Positions 44,163 through 53,827 of a stretch of 64,000 bases of DNA are shown piece by piece. Origin of the DNA: Pontiellaceae bacterium B12219. Its GTDB lineage: Bacteria > Verrucomicrobiota > Kiritimatiellia > Kiritimatiellales > Pontiellaceae. The notes under the pieces were generated by a model, which searched no databases, had not been told where the DNA came from, and was given only the letters and a program-made list of their open reading frames with translations. Each line of letters starts with the position of its first letter. Within the stretch, counting starts at the first letter, position 1. Made by a program: the position numbers and the translations under genes. Where the stretch lies: NCBI GenBank assembly GCA_029432795.1, contig JARNMJ010000003.1, positions 1-64,000 of the forward strand. Direction: 5' to 3'.

Positions 44163-47100
44163 TTAGCTCAATGTTGCGCCAAGGGTGTGAATCCTCGGAT
44201 AAGCCAACGCGGATCCAGTCAGCTCTGCCATATAGCGAACTTTAGTTCCCGCTGGATCGGTGAAGGTTCTGATCAGCGTGTATTCCGTCCAGTTTTCATC
44301 GATAGGCCGAGTATCGTCGATGGCCATAGCTTCCCATGTTTCGCCGCCATCATTGGAGGAGAACCACAGAACACTGGTGCCGCTTGGGATATCCATTTGG
44401 GCATACACCTTCGTCGACTCCACTCCCTGCGTCAGTTCGTTCTCGCGGGTCAGGTAAACACCGGTCGTTTTGTTGAGATAACCGATCAGGTTAACATCGC
44501 GGAAGTTGAGCGCTGGCGTATCATTGTTCATGCCGGAGCTGAATCGAATCCGAACCAACACGCTGTCTGTCAGGTTGGGCAACCGTTCCTCTTCTGCCGG
44601 AACAACCGCGTCCCACGTCTGGCCTCCGTCGGTGGAATATTCCCACACAAGGTTGGTGCCTTCCGGGATGGCGGAATATTCATCAATATTCAGGTCGGAG
44701 AACTGCACACCGTTGATCGGCTGAAACTGAATGGAGCCATCATTCTCGAACTCATAACCATAGAGCTTCAGCGTGAGGTCGGAACCGTTAAGTGGAGTCC
44801 AGGTTTCGGCATTGGAACTTTCCAACAGCACACCTTCCGCATAGCTCTGGCGTGTGATAATGCCCGAACGACCGGTTTTCCCGAGGGTAGCGGTCCGCAC
44901 CTTGTAGTTCGTGCTGTTGGTCAGGAGAACGACCGCATAGCTGGTATTAGCTTCCGCATAGAACGGATCATCGAAGGCGATTTTGGTTTCGCCACCGAGA
45001 TTGATTTCCGACGGCGCAATCACCTTTTCGGCAAAGATGGTGTCGTTCGGCAATCCCGTGGTAACGCCGCGAATCTGTACCGTAACCGGAATAGACGGGT
45101 CACGCTCCGTGAACTGAATGCCTATCGCCGACAACACCCGGTTTTCCGTGAAGCTGAAGGTCTGCGCCAACGGATCGCGCCGCACAAAGATCGTGCGGGT
45201 TCGCCAGACCGTCCGCACCACCGGAACACGGACAATACGGGTGATGATGTTGGTTTGAATGAAACGCTGAATACGGGTGATCACCAGCGGATCGTTCACC
45301 TGCAGGCTGGTACGTGCGGTGTACTGGCCATCCGTCATTTCCACGATCCGGTTGCCGTTTCGGGTTTCCGTCGGAATCGTGAACGATGCGGATACGCGCC
45401 CGGCATCATCGCTGGTCAGGTTGCTGGCGACGATCCTTCCGTCGCACCGCAGAGCAATTCCGTTTTCGCTCGGCGTAAAGTTGATACCCGTCACCGCAAC
45501 GCCGGTCTGGCCGCGACGACCGAGGTTCGGCGTGACCTGCAGCATGGCGGGCGGTTTGTCGAATACCGCATACGGGTTAATGTTGCGCTCCTCCGACCAA
45601 TCGCTCTGATCCAGCAGCACTTCTTCCGTTCCGGGCAGGAGCGCAAGGCTGCCAAAAAATTCGGCATTGCTGTTGCCTTCATCCACTTCAAGCGGGATGG
45701 ATACCGCCGTTCGATCCGGAGAGGCGAACTTTTCAAGGCCATTTACGCGGGCATCCCAGTCGGCGTGATAAATATCCGACTGCGCGGTATTGGAAAAGTC
45801 GTCCGAGTAGATTCCCTTTTTCGACTGCGCATCACGATTCTGCAGCTCATTGTTCATCTGATACTGCGCATCGTTGTATTTCAGATCCTCCACATCTTTG
45901 ATGATTTCGTGGATCTGATCCATGGTGATACGGGTCAGGCCGAAGTTGCGAATGGTCATGATTGTCGAATTCGGCGGACAGTCGATGCTGCACAATCCGA
46001 GCGTGTTCTCCGGAACAATCGGCAGTTTCGGGAAGTCCGCCGGTGCGCCTTCGAGGCGTTTGATTTCACGGCTGGTGGCATAGATGATGTCTTTGCGCCC
46101 GAGATAGTAGTCGTAATCAACACTGCAGTTCGATCCGTTGATCGGTTGCTCGCCTAATGCGCCGCGCCCAAAGTTGACGACGTTGAGGTTACCCAGTTCA
46201 ATCTGAGAGGAAGACATGGAAACCGATGCCGTATTGGCCGACGGAGGATTAACGCCAGTGGATTCATCAACACCGTCATCGATGTAGGTAACCGCTTCGC
46301 TTCCCAGTTCTTTGATTCGTTCAAAACTGGTGCGCGAACCATTGATCGTGGCCCGATAGACTCTGTAGCCGCTGGCTCCATTCACCGGAAGCCATGACAG
46401 GCGGTTCAGCTCACCGGCCTCCGTCATCCGGGAAAGTACGCGCTCGGCATCAAAGGCCGTTTCGCCGGAGCCATCGAATACGGTCACAATGTAATGATAC
46501 GTTCCCGCCGCCGGATGAGCATCCTGGCCGAACCAGCCCCCGTCCACATAATCTTCGCCTTTGATCATCTGCTTGGTGTAGGTCCAGCGCACGGTGTAGG
46601 TGGTACCGATAGCCGGTTCATTACCGGAACCGATCCAGTCGACCTGATTGCCGGACTGCTGCCAATCCACACCTTCCTGAAAGATGGTTGCACCTTGGCT
46701 GACTTCCAGAATATCAACCACCGGATTGGGATCGAGCAGGTCTTCACCTCCGCCAACCGAACCACGGGTCACATTGGCGGTCATCTCCACGATGGCTTCC
46801 ACCTGCGTCGTCTCTTTGAGCGGGGTGGAGTTTACCGGATACTGCCGCTGGCTGATGTTGTAGGTTTTTTGTTCACCGCGCACCGATTTGATGGCGACCG
46901 ATTTCGGAACCGGCGTGGAGGTCGGCAGATCTCGCTGATGCCGGAAACCCTGAATATAGGCGCGGCCCGCGTTGGTAATTACCTCCACATCATTTTCATC
47001 CAATGCACCGAGGAAACTGTCGAACCCGTCGACCAAATAGCTTCCGGCCTGATCGAAGGTACGTTCCGCCAGATTTTGCAGGAGCGAGTTCAATCCTTCA

Positions 47101-47723
47101 GCAGCGGCAAAAGAGAGCTGGTCTTCGGTGATGGAAGAAACGGTAATCCGGCTGCCGGGCAGCGTGCCCAGTAGATCCTGAAGGAAGAGGTTTGATTTTT
47201 CCTGCACAGTAGCGGTCACATCGCCCGTGGCACGGTCAAATTTATAGATCGGCACCACCTTCCGTTCGGTAACATTGTTAGGCAGTGTCTGGCCGGATGT
47301 GTCAGTGGTCTTCAGGGCCAGCACCCACTTTTCGCGCTCGGCTGTCGGTTCGCCAGTCGCCGGATTAATCAGAGCGGCATCCTGTGTGTAGCCATAGTTA
47401 TACTTGAGCAGTTCGGCATAAACGTAATCTGATCCGTCCATGGTGGCCGGATCGTAGGCCAGCGTGGCTCCATTGATTGCTTCCACATGGCCGTCGATAT
47501 AGATCATGCCCTGAGTGAGAATCAGCTCGTTGGCCTGCACAGTCACATCCAGCCCGCTCAGAATTGAACCCTCCTTAAAGAGGATATCGGCAATCTTGCG
47601 GCGCTCGAGGTTGATCAGCTCTTGTTGTTCATTCAGTTCCGAATCGAGCAGATCCCGGTCCTGATGGTAGCGAATTCGCTTATAATTTTTAGTGGGGTCG
47701 AAAGTTTCTCTTGAAATACTCAT
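44163..47723 (-). CDS. Large phage structural protein, DUF4815-like
   Basis: 1186 residues. The N terminus (RETFDPTKNYKRIRYHQDRD, then LDSELNEQQELI) matches the opening of DUF4815 proteins found among tail genes. The middle has an Ig/fibronectin-like stretch and an IPT-type repeat (near residues 735-810). The C-terminal part is beta-rich. It should form a long tail appendage or baseplate spike arm. A 656-residue open frame on the opposite strand here is a shadow. Confidence 0.8.
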   Translation of the reverse strand: MSISRETFDPTKNYKRIRYHQDRDLLDSELNEQQELINLERRKIADILFKEGSILSGLDVTVQANELILTQGMIYIDGHVEAINGATLAYDPATMDGSDYVYAELLKYNYGYTQDAALINPATGEPTAEREKWVLALKTTDTSGQTLPNNVTERKVVPIYKFDRATGDVTATVQEKSNLFLQDLLGTLPGSRITVSSITEDQLSFAAAEGLNSLLQNLAERTFDQAGSYLVDGFDSFLGALDENDVEVITNAGRAYIQGFRHQRDLPTSTPVPKSVAIKSVRGEQKTYNISQRQYPVNSTPLKETTQVEAIVEMTANVTRGSVGGGEDLLDPNPVVDILEVSQGATIFQEGVDWQQSGNQVDWIGSGNEPAIGTTYTVRWTYTKQMIKGEDYVDGGWFGQDAHPAAGTYHYIVTVFDGSGETAFDAERVLSRMTEAGELNRLSWLPVNGASGYRVYRATINGSRTSFERIKELGSEAVTYIDDGVDESTGVNPPSANTASVSMSSSQIELGNLNVVNFGRGALGEQPINGSNCSVDYDYYLGRKDIIYATSREIKRLEGAPADFPKLPIVPENTLGLCSIDCPPNSTIMTIRNFGLTRITMDQIHEIIKDVEDLKYNDAQYQMNNELQNRDAQSKKGIYSDDFSNTAQSDIYHADWDARVNGLEKFASPDRTAVSIPLEVDEGNSNAEFFGSLALLPGTEEVLLDQSDWSEERNINPYAVFDKPPAMLQVTPNLGRRGQTGVAVTGINFTPSENGIALRCDGRIVASNLTSDDAGRVSASFTIPTETRNGNRIVEMTDGQYTARTSLQVNDPLVITRIQRFIQTNIITRIVRVPVVRTVWRTRTIFVRRDPLAQTFSFTENRVLSAIGIQFTERDPSIPVTVQIRGVTTGLPNDTIFAEKVIAPSEINLGGETKIAFDDPFYAEANTSYAVVLLTNSTNYKVRTATLGKTGRSGIITRQSYAEGVLLESSNAETWTPLNGSDLTLKLYGYEFENDGSIQFQPINGVQFSDLNIDEYSAIPEGTNLVWEYSTDGGQTWDAVVPAEEERLPNLTDSVLVRIRFSSGMNNDTPALNFRDVNLIGYLNKTTGVYLTRENELTQGVESTKVYAQMDIPSGTSVLWFSSNDGGETWEAMAIDDTRPIDENWTEYTLIRTFTDPAGTKVRYMAELTGSALAYPRIHTLGATLS

Positions 47724-47804
47724 GGTCGCGTTACTCCAGTTAATCGTTAATAGTTGTTGGTTGTTAGGCCTGTTATCAGATCGAATTTAAACGGGCCTAT
47801 GGCC

Positions 47805-48338
47805 CTAGATTTTGATGATTCCGACCAGCTCGACGCGGGTGTCGGAAATTTTGTTAAAATCAGGGATATTCTTCACTTCATAGAGGTAGCCCGGGTGCAG
47901 CACTTCGCCGGTCGGATTGGTGTCCTGATCAAAGGGGCCGCCCGTGGCAAGATCACCGCTTACACCGCCCACATATTCCACGTCGCCGCCAAAAAAACCG
48001 TATTCACGAATGGTGATTCCATTGGCTTCGGCCTCCTCAAAACGGAAGAAAATCCCGATGGTATTGGTCTCTTCCGCCGTCTCCAGGTAGCGAACGCCAT
48101 TAACCACCAATGCGCCTTCCGCATCTTCCTTGAGGAAGGTTCGTTTGTAGTACCGCTTACGGGCCTGCTCATTTTTGAGGACCGTTTGTTCGATAGTCGG
48201 TGCGGGCGGATTCTGCGGATCAACGAAGGTTTCATCTCCGTCACCGATTGCGCAGTGGGTAATGCCTTCCACCACCTGTCCGATTAATAGTTTGGCCGTG
48301 AGTACGCGGCCTGATTTTACAATGAGTCCCAATGCCAT
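47805..48338 (-). CDS. Tail-fibre-like protein
   Basis: 177 residues, beta-rich. Phrases such as HCAIGDGDETFVDPQNPP and YYKRTFLKEDAEGALVVNGVRY are like the N-terminal attachment domain of phage tail-fibre proteins (Phage_tail_fib family). It lacks a long receptor-binding part, which the neighbouring large protein could supply. A GGGCC-TAT-GGCCC stem overlaps its stop. Confidence 0.65.
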   Translation of the reverse strand: MALGLIVKSGRVLTAKLLIGQVVEGITHCAIGDGDETFVDPQNPPAPTIEQTVLKNEQARKRYYKRTFLKEDAEGALVVNGVRYLETAEETNTIGIFFRFEEAEANGITIREYGFFGGDVEYVGGVSGDLATGGPFDQDTNPTGEVLHPGYLYEVKNIPDFNKISDTRVELVGIIKI

Positions 48339-48348
48339 GGTTTTCTCC

Positions 48349-48813
48349 TTATGTCTGAATCTCGTGTTGCTCGTTAATAATCACATTGAAAACGGTCAGT
48401 CCGGCTTCTGCTTTACAGGAGGCGGTCTGCTTAAGGTTCTGGGCGGAATCGGCAACCAATGACCGGGGAGCGCTGATCCGGAATGCGGTGTCCAATGAGT
48501 GTTGCCGGGGATGCGTTACCCGCACTGCTGCGGGAGATGACTGCTGAAACGCCTGCGCCAGAACCTGCCATGCGTCGGAATTCTGATTCAGCTGACTGAT
48601 CACGATGCTTTGCACACCGCCCTTCAAATTACGCTGATTTGAGACCCGGATGGAGGTCTGGGTTTGAACCATAATCGAGCGCCTTGAATCCCGAGGGGCC
48701 AGTAGGTCAAAGTAGGCTCCCTGTAGCGTCGGTCGCGACACTAGGAAGTGAGGCCGTCGAATGCCGCCGCCTACAGGAGCTGGTCGGATTATTTTTCCCT
48801 TATGCACGGCCAC
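48349..48813 (-). CDS. Unrecognised tail-module protein
   Basis: About 155 residues from a GTG start that has GGGAGGA 6 nt upstream; other in-frame GTGs are near. The first 45 residues are basic and Pro-rich; the rest looks like a compact alpha/beta domain (VQSIVISQLNQNSDAWQVL). No family recognised. It overlaps the 43-residue gene upstream by 14 nt. Confidence 0.55.
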   Translation of the reverse strand: MAVHKGKIIRPAPVGGGIRRPHFLVSRPTLQGAYFDLLAPRDSRRSIMVQTQTSIRVSNQRNLKGGVQSIVISQLNQNSDAWQVLAQAFQQSSPAAVRVTHPRQHSLDTAFRISAPRSLVADSAQNLKQTASCKAEAGLTVFNVIINEQHEIQT

Positions 48814-48931
48814 GGCGAATCCTCCCACCTGTCTTGAATGCTTTTCCTCTTGGAAGCGTTATTTGAAAGCGAGGAATCCGTCTGCCTCTTACAGTCAGTG
48901 TTCGTTTGATTTTTCCTTGGGCGGTTGCCAT
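48800..48931 (-). CDS. Small very basic protein, 43 aa
   Basis: A short gene with GGAGT 9 nt before its ATG, embedded at the stop of the previous gene. The product begins MATAQGKIKRTLTVRGRR and ends GGRIRRGRA. About a third of its residues are Arg or Lys. It is too small for family recognition. Conservation of the tight junctions argues that it is expressed; it may bind nucleic acid or be a structural plug. Confidence 0.6.
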   Translation of the reverse strand: MATAQGKIKRTLTVRGRRIPRFQITLPRGKAFKTGGRIRRGRA

Positions 48932-48936
48932 CGCAG

Positions 48937-49926
48937 TTACTCCTTAATTGCGCACCAGCCACCGCCGGACAGGCTGAACACCCGATAGGTATCCAGCCCG
49001 ATTTCAATGGTATCCTCGGAGGCTACGTTACCGCCGCCGGTGGAATAGATTTCAATGAGTTCCCCTCGTAGTTCATGATAACTGGTGGAACCGTACATGC
49101 TGACCAGCCATGGAAAGAGAATCGTGGTGTTATATCGGCGCTCCGGATCGGCATCTGCTTGCAGGTTTCCGTGAGCCGCTCCGCAGCGTCCTTTTTGTCC
49201 GGTAGCGGAAGCCCAGCCGTCGAATTTGTTCACGGCATAAAAGGTCGATGGCATATTGTAATAGCCGGTGATGACGGGTTGCGGATCCTCTCCGATTTTT
49301 GATCCGGCTGCATAGTCTTTCGTGAGTGCTTCAATGGTGACTGTGTTAGGGGTAGAAGCGGTATCAATTGCCGTGATCTTAACCCGTTCAATATTGGCAT
49401 TATCTTTGATGATGTAATGCAGATCAGGCGTAAAAATGGATGCGTCATTAACGGGCATAACCACGGCGCTTCCGCTGACGATTGCGGACTGAGTAACGGC
49501 GATGGCCGACGACCAAAAGCGTTTAATGGAGCCGCTGTAGTGGCCGTAATAGGTGGAGACGATCTTGCTGACCACAAACAGATGATCGAGATCGGCATAG
49601 AACCAATAGATAAAATCGGAGGTATCAGAAGCCCGGAGATAGGTGTAGCTGCTGGAATAGCCTCCATTGACACCCGTCTGGGTGGTGTTATCCCAATACT
49701 GGTATGCGTAAACTTCGATACGTCCAGAGCTGGTTCCAATCCGAAAGCTTAGATAGATGTCTTCTGCGCCGGATTCGCCGACCGACTTGAGCACATAATA
49801 CGGCCTCGCGTCGGCTGATTGATCATCGTGCAATGTCCAGCCAACCGTAGTGACTAGAAAATCTTTGATTCGATTGAGTAGATCCAGCCGTCCGCTGGCG
49901 GTTCCTTGAGTGCTGAAATAAGCCAT
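48937..49926 (-). CDS. Unrecognised phage structural protein
   Basis: 329 residues, rich in Tyr, Ser and Thr, beta-pattern throughout, no signal or membrane helix. Phrases such as GWTLHDDQSADARPYYVLKS suggest a virion surface protein. It lies between fibre-like and gpI-like genes, so a baseplate or appendage component is likely. Confidence 0.65.
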   Translation of the reverse strand: MAYFSTQGTASGRLDLLNRIKDFLVTTVGWTLHDDQSADARPYYVLKSVGESGAEDIYLSFRIGTSSGRIEVYAYQYWDNTTQTGVNGGYSSSYTYLRASDTSDFIYWFYADLDHLFVVSKIVSTYYGHYSGSIKRFWSSAIAVTQSAIVSGSAVVMPVNDASIFTPDLHYIIKDNANIERVKITAIDTASTPNTVTIEALTKDYAAGSKIGEDPQPVITGYYNMPSTFYAVNKFDGWASATGQKGRCGAAHGNLQADADPERRYNTTILFPWLVSMYGSTSYHELRGELIEIYSTGGGNVASEDTIEIGLDTYRVFSLSGGGWCAIKE

Positions 49927-49935
49927 GGTTGCTCC

Positions 49936-50529
49936 TTATAAAATGGGGTTTTCGGTTCCGGTGAGACGCAGTTTGATGTCGGTTTTGTTTTGGACGGGGG
50001 TGTTGGGAAGCACCGTGCAGCGCCGCCAGAATGAAATGGTCTGGTCGTGGGCTTTGGCTCCAAGGTTGAGCGGTGCGCTTTGCGTGGCTGCATCGAGTTC
50101 GGCTTGTGTCAGCGCGAGCTTGTACCAGACCGACTCGTCCGTTTCGAATTCGTCAATGGGATCCATGACCAGCCCGGTGTAATCGTAGCCGGAATAGACG
50201 ACGGCTTCGTCAGCGTGAGCGGCGGCTACGGTATTGGAAACAGCACGGCGCACAGTCAACGATGTGGTAGCGCCTCCGGAGAGGATCTGCATCTGCTCGG
50301 TTCCGATGATGATAAATTCCGCATCGACAAAGCGAGGTTCCGCCAGTTCGATGACCGTCTGAGTATCGTCAATCGGTGCGGCCAGCGTGGTCTGTTCGTT
50401 GGCCACGAAGATCTGGCGGTCTTTAATTTCGCCGTCGGTGCCGTTATAATTATCGGTGTCCGGATTGCTGAAATCGCCTTCCGAAATCTGCTGAGTCAGT
50501 TGTTCGTCAAGATATAGGTGAATTGCCAT
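49936..50529 (-). CDS. Unrecognised tail-module protein
   Basis: 197 residues with beta-pattern (TLAAPIDDTQTVIELAEP; IIIGTEQMQILSG), resembling small Ig-like or adhesive domains of tail proteins. It lies 9 nt after the gpI-like gene. No family recognised. Confidence 0.6.
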   Translation of the reverse strand: MAIHLYLDEQLTQQISEGDFSNPDTDNYNGTDGEIKDRQIFVANEQTTLAAPIDDTQTVIELAEPRFVDAEFIIIGTEQMQILSGGATTSLTVRRAVSNTVAAAHADEAVVYSGYDYTGLVMDPIDEFETDESVWYKLALTQAELDAATQSAPLNLGAKAHDQTISFWRRCTVLPNTPVQNKTDIKLRLTGTENPIL

Positions 50530-50538
50530 GATGCCTCC

Positions 50539-52110
50539 TTAAGCAGGCCATTTCGTTACGGTGTATTGATTCGTTGCACTCTCTACAGAGGCGGTATGTT
50601 CGTCGTTTAAATCCCGCTGACGGAACAGCCAGCGATATCCGGGTTCCGTGCGGCGGAAGCCCGATTGGTTGAGTTTTGCCCGGCTAACCTTGAGCGGACG
50701 GGAACGGTCTACGGATAGGCGCAGAGCCGTCGTATTCAAGGCACGTTGGTTCAGGCTCATTGGCGAAACTCGGGCGCGGTTGAAATCTGTGTTCGTGTAA
50801 ACTTCCAACGTTGCCCGCTCTTCCGTCAGATTTACATTGCTCAACCGACGCCCATTCAGCGTGTTTGCGTTGAGACCGAAGGAGGGTTTGCGGCTGCACC
50901 ACCGATTCAACAGATCCGTTGCCTCGGTCACTTCGCCCTGACAGGCAACGGTCGCTATGAGGCGGATTCCGGTACCGGTGACCATACTGTTGATCAGAAT
51001 CTCACGATTGAGGGGAGACTGCCCGAGTTTAAAGCGGGGCTGAGCATTTGCTTCACAACGGATTTCAAGCACCTGTTGGTTTGACAGTACTAGCGAGGAT
51101 TCGGCCTGCAAAACGGAGAAGATATCTTTCTGTCGAAAACAATAACGCACCTCCGCCTCAGCAAAGGGAATCTTTCGTTGATTCAAATAGTTTTCGGATA
51201 AGCGGAATCCTGCCTCGGCAATGTCGGTCCGGTAGTTGCGCCCTGTGTAAATGGGATTGCAGAACGAGAGTCGATCCTCGCGGACTGAAAGGTTCGGTGT
51301 TTTTACCCGGTTCAACCGTTTAGCATTCAGACGGAGTCTGTCCTGACGGCCATGGAAGCGAGATACCTTATTGGCGGCCCGGTCGATCTCCGGAGCCATT
51401 TCAACCGTGCTGGTCAACTGCAGCACGTTAAATACCTGCTGCTTATTGGTCAGGTGGTCGCAGGATCCAAGTTGGCTGCGGCCCAACACAAAGGTGTCAT
51501 CCAGAAAGGCCAGTGCCACACGGCGGATATGCGCTGCGTTCTCAAATTTCAAATCGGTGGTCAGCTCAATAAAACTGGCCAGCCATTGAAGGAAAAAGGC
51601 CCGCGTTCCTGCCGGATGATGAAAACTCAGCGCCTCACGAACACCTTCTGCCAGATTAAAGCTGTGGACTCGGTAAGCGCCCAGACTGAATACCTGACCG
51701 GGCAAACGGGCAGCGTTTAACCGGGACCGGGCATTCAGGCGCAATGCCCGACGGAAGGTCTCCTCGATATTGCCTTCCCATCCAATAGCGGAAAGGCTCC
51801 GATCCATTGCCGGGAGCGTTCCTTTTCGGCGATAAATTTCGATGGATTCCCGAATTAGGCGACGCTGGTTGTTCGGCGCATCGGTTCCATCGTAAGTGTG
51901 GCCGACCAAATACGCCAGTAGCGGAAGGAACCGCTCATCGCAACGATCCACATCAAAGATGCCGGGCAAACGGTCGATGGAAGCCTTCAGCTCATCAAGC
52001 GTTTCTGCCGGTAATGAAAGAAAGGTCTGCAGGTCGCGGTCTTCATCCGCATCTGCATAAAGCGGCGGAAGCAGATCAATCAGGTTGTGCTGGAACCATT
52101 CCTCCATCAT
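50539..52110 (-). CDS. Phage tail protein I (gpI-like) with long C-terminal extension
   Basis: The N-terminal 200 residues match P2 gpI-type proteins (LIDLLPPLYADADEDRDLQ; RLIRESIEIYRRKGTLPAMD; HHPAGTRAFFLQWL). The family is usually about 200 residues; here it is 523. The extra 320 residues are full of Leu-Asn pairs in a loosely repeating pattern (RLNARSRLN, LNAKRLN, LNANTLNG, SLNQRALN). It should sit in the baseplate and anchor fibres. It overlaps the gpJ-like gene by 4 nt. Confidence 0.85.
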   Translation of the reverse strand: MMEEWFQHNLIDLLPPLYADADEDRDLQTFLSLPAETLDELKASIDRLPGIFDVDRCDERFLPLLAYLVGHTYDGTDAPNNQRRLIRESIEIYRRKGTLPAMDRSLSAIGWEGNIEETFRRALRLNARSRLNAARLPGQVFSLGAYRVHSFNLAEGVREALSFHHPAGTRAFFLQWLASFIELTTDLKFENAAHIRRVALAFLDDTFVLGRSQLGSCDHLTNKQQVFNVLQLTSTVEMAPEIDRAANKVSRFHGRQDRLRLNAKRLNRVKTPNLSVREDRLSFCNPIYTGRNYRTDIAEAGFRLSENYLNQRKIPFAEAEVRYCFRQKDIFSVLQAESSLVLSNQQVLEIRCEANAQPRFKLGQSPLNREILINSMVTGTGIRLIATVACQGEVTEATDLLNRWCSRKPSFGLNANTLNGRRLSNVNLTEERATLEVYTNTDFNRARVSPMSLNQRALNTTALRLSVDRSRPLKVSRAKLNQSGFRRTEPGYRWLFRQRDLNDEHTASVESATNQYTVTKWPA

Positions 52111-53519
52111 TGCGCCCTCCGGATATCGAGCGTCACGGTGCCAAGCACAGGGATTTCACCGCGTTTCAGTTCCATGTCAGTCGGAGGCGTGTGCAGATGA
52201 AGGTGGCTGACTCCTGGAACGCCATCAATCAGGGCAACCAGATCCGAGGTGTGGATAGCCTGCTCAAAATTGACTCGGTCAAAGGAAAAGAAGTCAGCCA
52301 GCGCGGTTTCGATTCGGCGTTGAATGGCTGCGAGATCTTCGCCCGGCCACACATAAACGGTGCAATCAATAGGAATGGAAAGATAGACCGGATCAAACAG
52401 CTTAACTTCAACTGTCGCCACTTTCCGGCATTCCAGAAAATCGGCCAGATCGCGTTTTAACAATTCGGAAGGCAGACCGCCTCCATTGGGGGCAACAGCC
52501 AGATGCACGGTGTAATAGCGAATGTTCAGGCAGTCGTTGGTGTCGAGCACCTTGGCCTTGGCCACACTGGGGAAGCCTTCTGCCAGAGCCTTATAATCCT
52601 GAAGCGTGACGGCCTTCCACAGTGTACTGAGCTCGGCGGGAGCTTGGACTTTGGCATGCAGGATGGTTTCCCGCGATGAGCCACCTGTTGCCGCCACCGG
52701 ATTGGAAATGTTCAGGGGAACCTGCACGCTTTCATGATAGATTGGCGTGAGTAGTTGCGTGATTCGTTTGGGGACAATATTTCCGTTTGCGCCGAGGCTT
52801 TCGAGCCAGCTGATAGAAATGGTTTTCCCTGCGGGAGGAACAGCTCCAAATTGCCCATCCCCGAAAGAAATCGTAGTGACATCCAGTGCGGTGCAGTCGG
52901 TGGTAAAGTGGAAGCTATCGCCGTCGCTCTCCTGAAAATGGCGAACTTCCATCCATTGCTCATCATCAATTTGTACACGGATGGTTCCCTGAGCAATGGC
53001 CTTTCCGGTCAACTCAAACTGCTGCCACGGCTGCCCGGTTGCTTCCAGCTCCTGGACTTTCCGAATCCCTTGTCGAGCGAAAGCCTCAACCGAATGTTCT
53101 CCCCGGAGGATGAATACGCTGTCGGCTGTTTCAAAATCGATGTGGCCGTCCTCAACCAAAGCACGACAGGACGTTCCCCCGGGAATGGTCAGGTCAAAAT
53201 CCAGCGTTTCCGGTAGGGAAAACAGAATGGTGGTAGTGGAGGACACCGGGCCGTCCAGCCGATAGCCAATGTGTTTACAAAGGTCGACCACACTCTGACG
53301 CTGACGGGCGGTCGGCAAAAAGGCCTCGGCAGCCTGCGCGTCCAGATAATAAGCCAGCATGTCGCCGACCCCGCAGAAGAGATCCAGTAGTACAATGCCG
53401 AGATCGGAAGGATTGAAATCCGTCCATCGATCCGTCAACTGCGGCACTTTGGCCAGCAGTTCCTGCCGGATCGATTCATAATCCTTATTGCTATATTCAA
53501 TGCTTGCTCGACTCATCAT
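52107..53519 (-). CDS. Baseplate J-like protein
   Basis: 470 residues. The N-terminal NPSDLGIVLLDLFCGVGDMLAYYLD and the central VAVAPNGGGLPSELLKRDLADFLE segments are typical of the gpJ/gp47 baseplate wedge family. It polymerises around the baseplate hub with gpI and gp25 homologues. A GGAGGA site precedes two adjacent Met codons. A short motif shared with the region before the gpD-like gene lies just upstream. Confidence 0.9.
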   Translation of the reverse strand: MMSRASIEYSNKDYESIRQELLAKVPQLTDRWTDFNPSDLGIVLLDLFCGVGDMLAYYLDAQAAEAFLPTARQRQSVVDLCKHIGYRLDGPVSSTTTILFSLPETLDFDLTIPGGTSCRALVEDGHIDFETADSVFILRGEHSVEAFARQGIRKVQELEATGQPWQQFELTGKAIAQGTIRVQIDDEQWMEVRHFQESDGDSFHFTTDCTALDVTTISFGDGQFGAVPPAGKTISISWLESLGANGNIVPKRITQLLTPIYHESVQVPLNISNPVAATGGSSRETILHAKVQAPAELSTLWKAVTLQDYKALAEGFPSVAKAKVLDTNDCLNIRYYTVHLAVAPNGGGLPSELLKRDLADFLECRKVATVEVKLFDPVYLSIPIDCTVYVWPGEDLAAIQRRIETALADFFSFDRVNFEQAIHTSDLVALIDGVPGVSHLHLHTPPTDMELKRGEIPVLGTVTLDIRRAQ

Positions 53520-53532
53520 TCCTCCGTCTCGG

Positions 53533-53565
53533 GTTACTTACCGGAAACGGAATGGATGTGTCGGA
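53533..53565 (-). repeat. Leader motif copy 1 (before gpJ-like gene)
   Basis: TTACTTACCGGAA and TGTGTCGGA (plus strand) frame a 10-nt variable part. Nearly the same 32-nt element lies before the gpD-like gene at 59806. It sits in the untranslated gap between the small DUF6900-like gene and the gpJ-like gene. It may be a regulatory leader. Confidence 0.55.
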
Positions 53566-53581
53566 GGGCGGACGTGGGTTT

Positions 53582-53752
53582 CTATGTCGCGCTGGTTTGT
53601 TGTCCCGCTTCGTAAGCGGCCTGTAATGCATTTTTGAGGTTCCAAACGCTGATCTCGTGGAAATCTAAGTCGTCGGACTTACGCTCAGAAAGGGTTTCTA
53701 CATCGAGGTGGTCGCGGGCAATCTTTTCGAGTAATCCGTTGGTATTCTTCAT
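53582..53752 (-). CDS. Small DUF6900-like protein, 56 aa
   Basis: A short gene with GGAGC about 8 nt before the ATG. The product reads IARDHLDVETLSERKSDDLD then FHEISVWNLKNALQAAYEAG, which fits the DUF6900 pattern found in phage and plasmid genomes. Helical, soluble, function unknown. It lies between the gp25-like and gpJ-like genes. Confidence 0.75.
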   Translation of the reverse strand: MKNTNGLLEKIARDHLDVETLSERKSDDLDFHEISVWNLKNALQAAYEAGQQTSAT

Positions 53753-53827
53753 GTTGCAGCTCCTTGTTTTCGCGACTCACACATTAGCAACACGTTGGAC
53801 ACCATCAAGTTAAGTGTCGGTTTATAT

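Noticed and set aside
44187-46157. 656-codon plus-strand frame
   Set aside because: It is antisense to the DUF4815-like gene, where a strong third-base bias removes stops on the opposite strand. No domain is recognisable.
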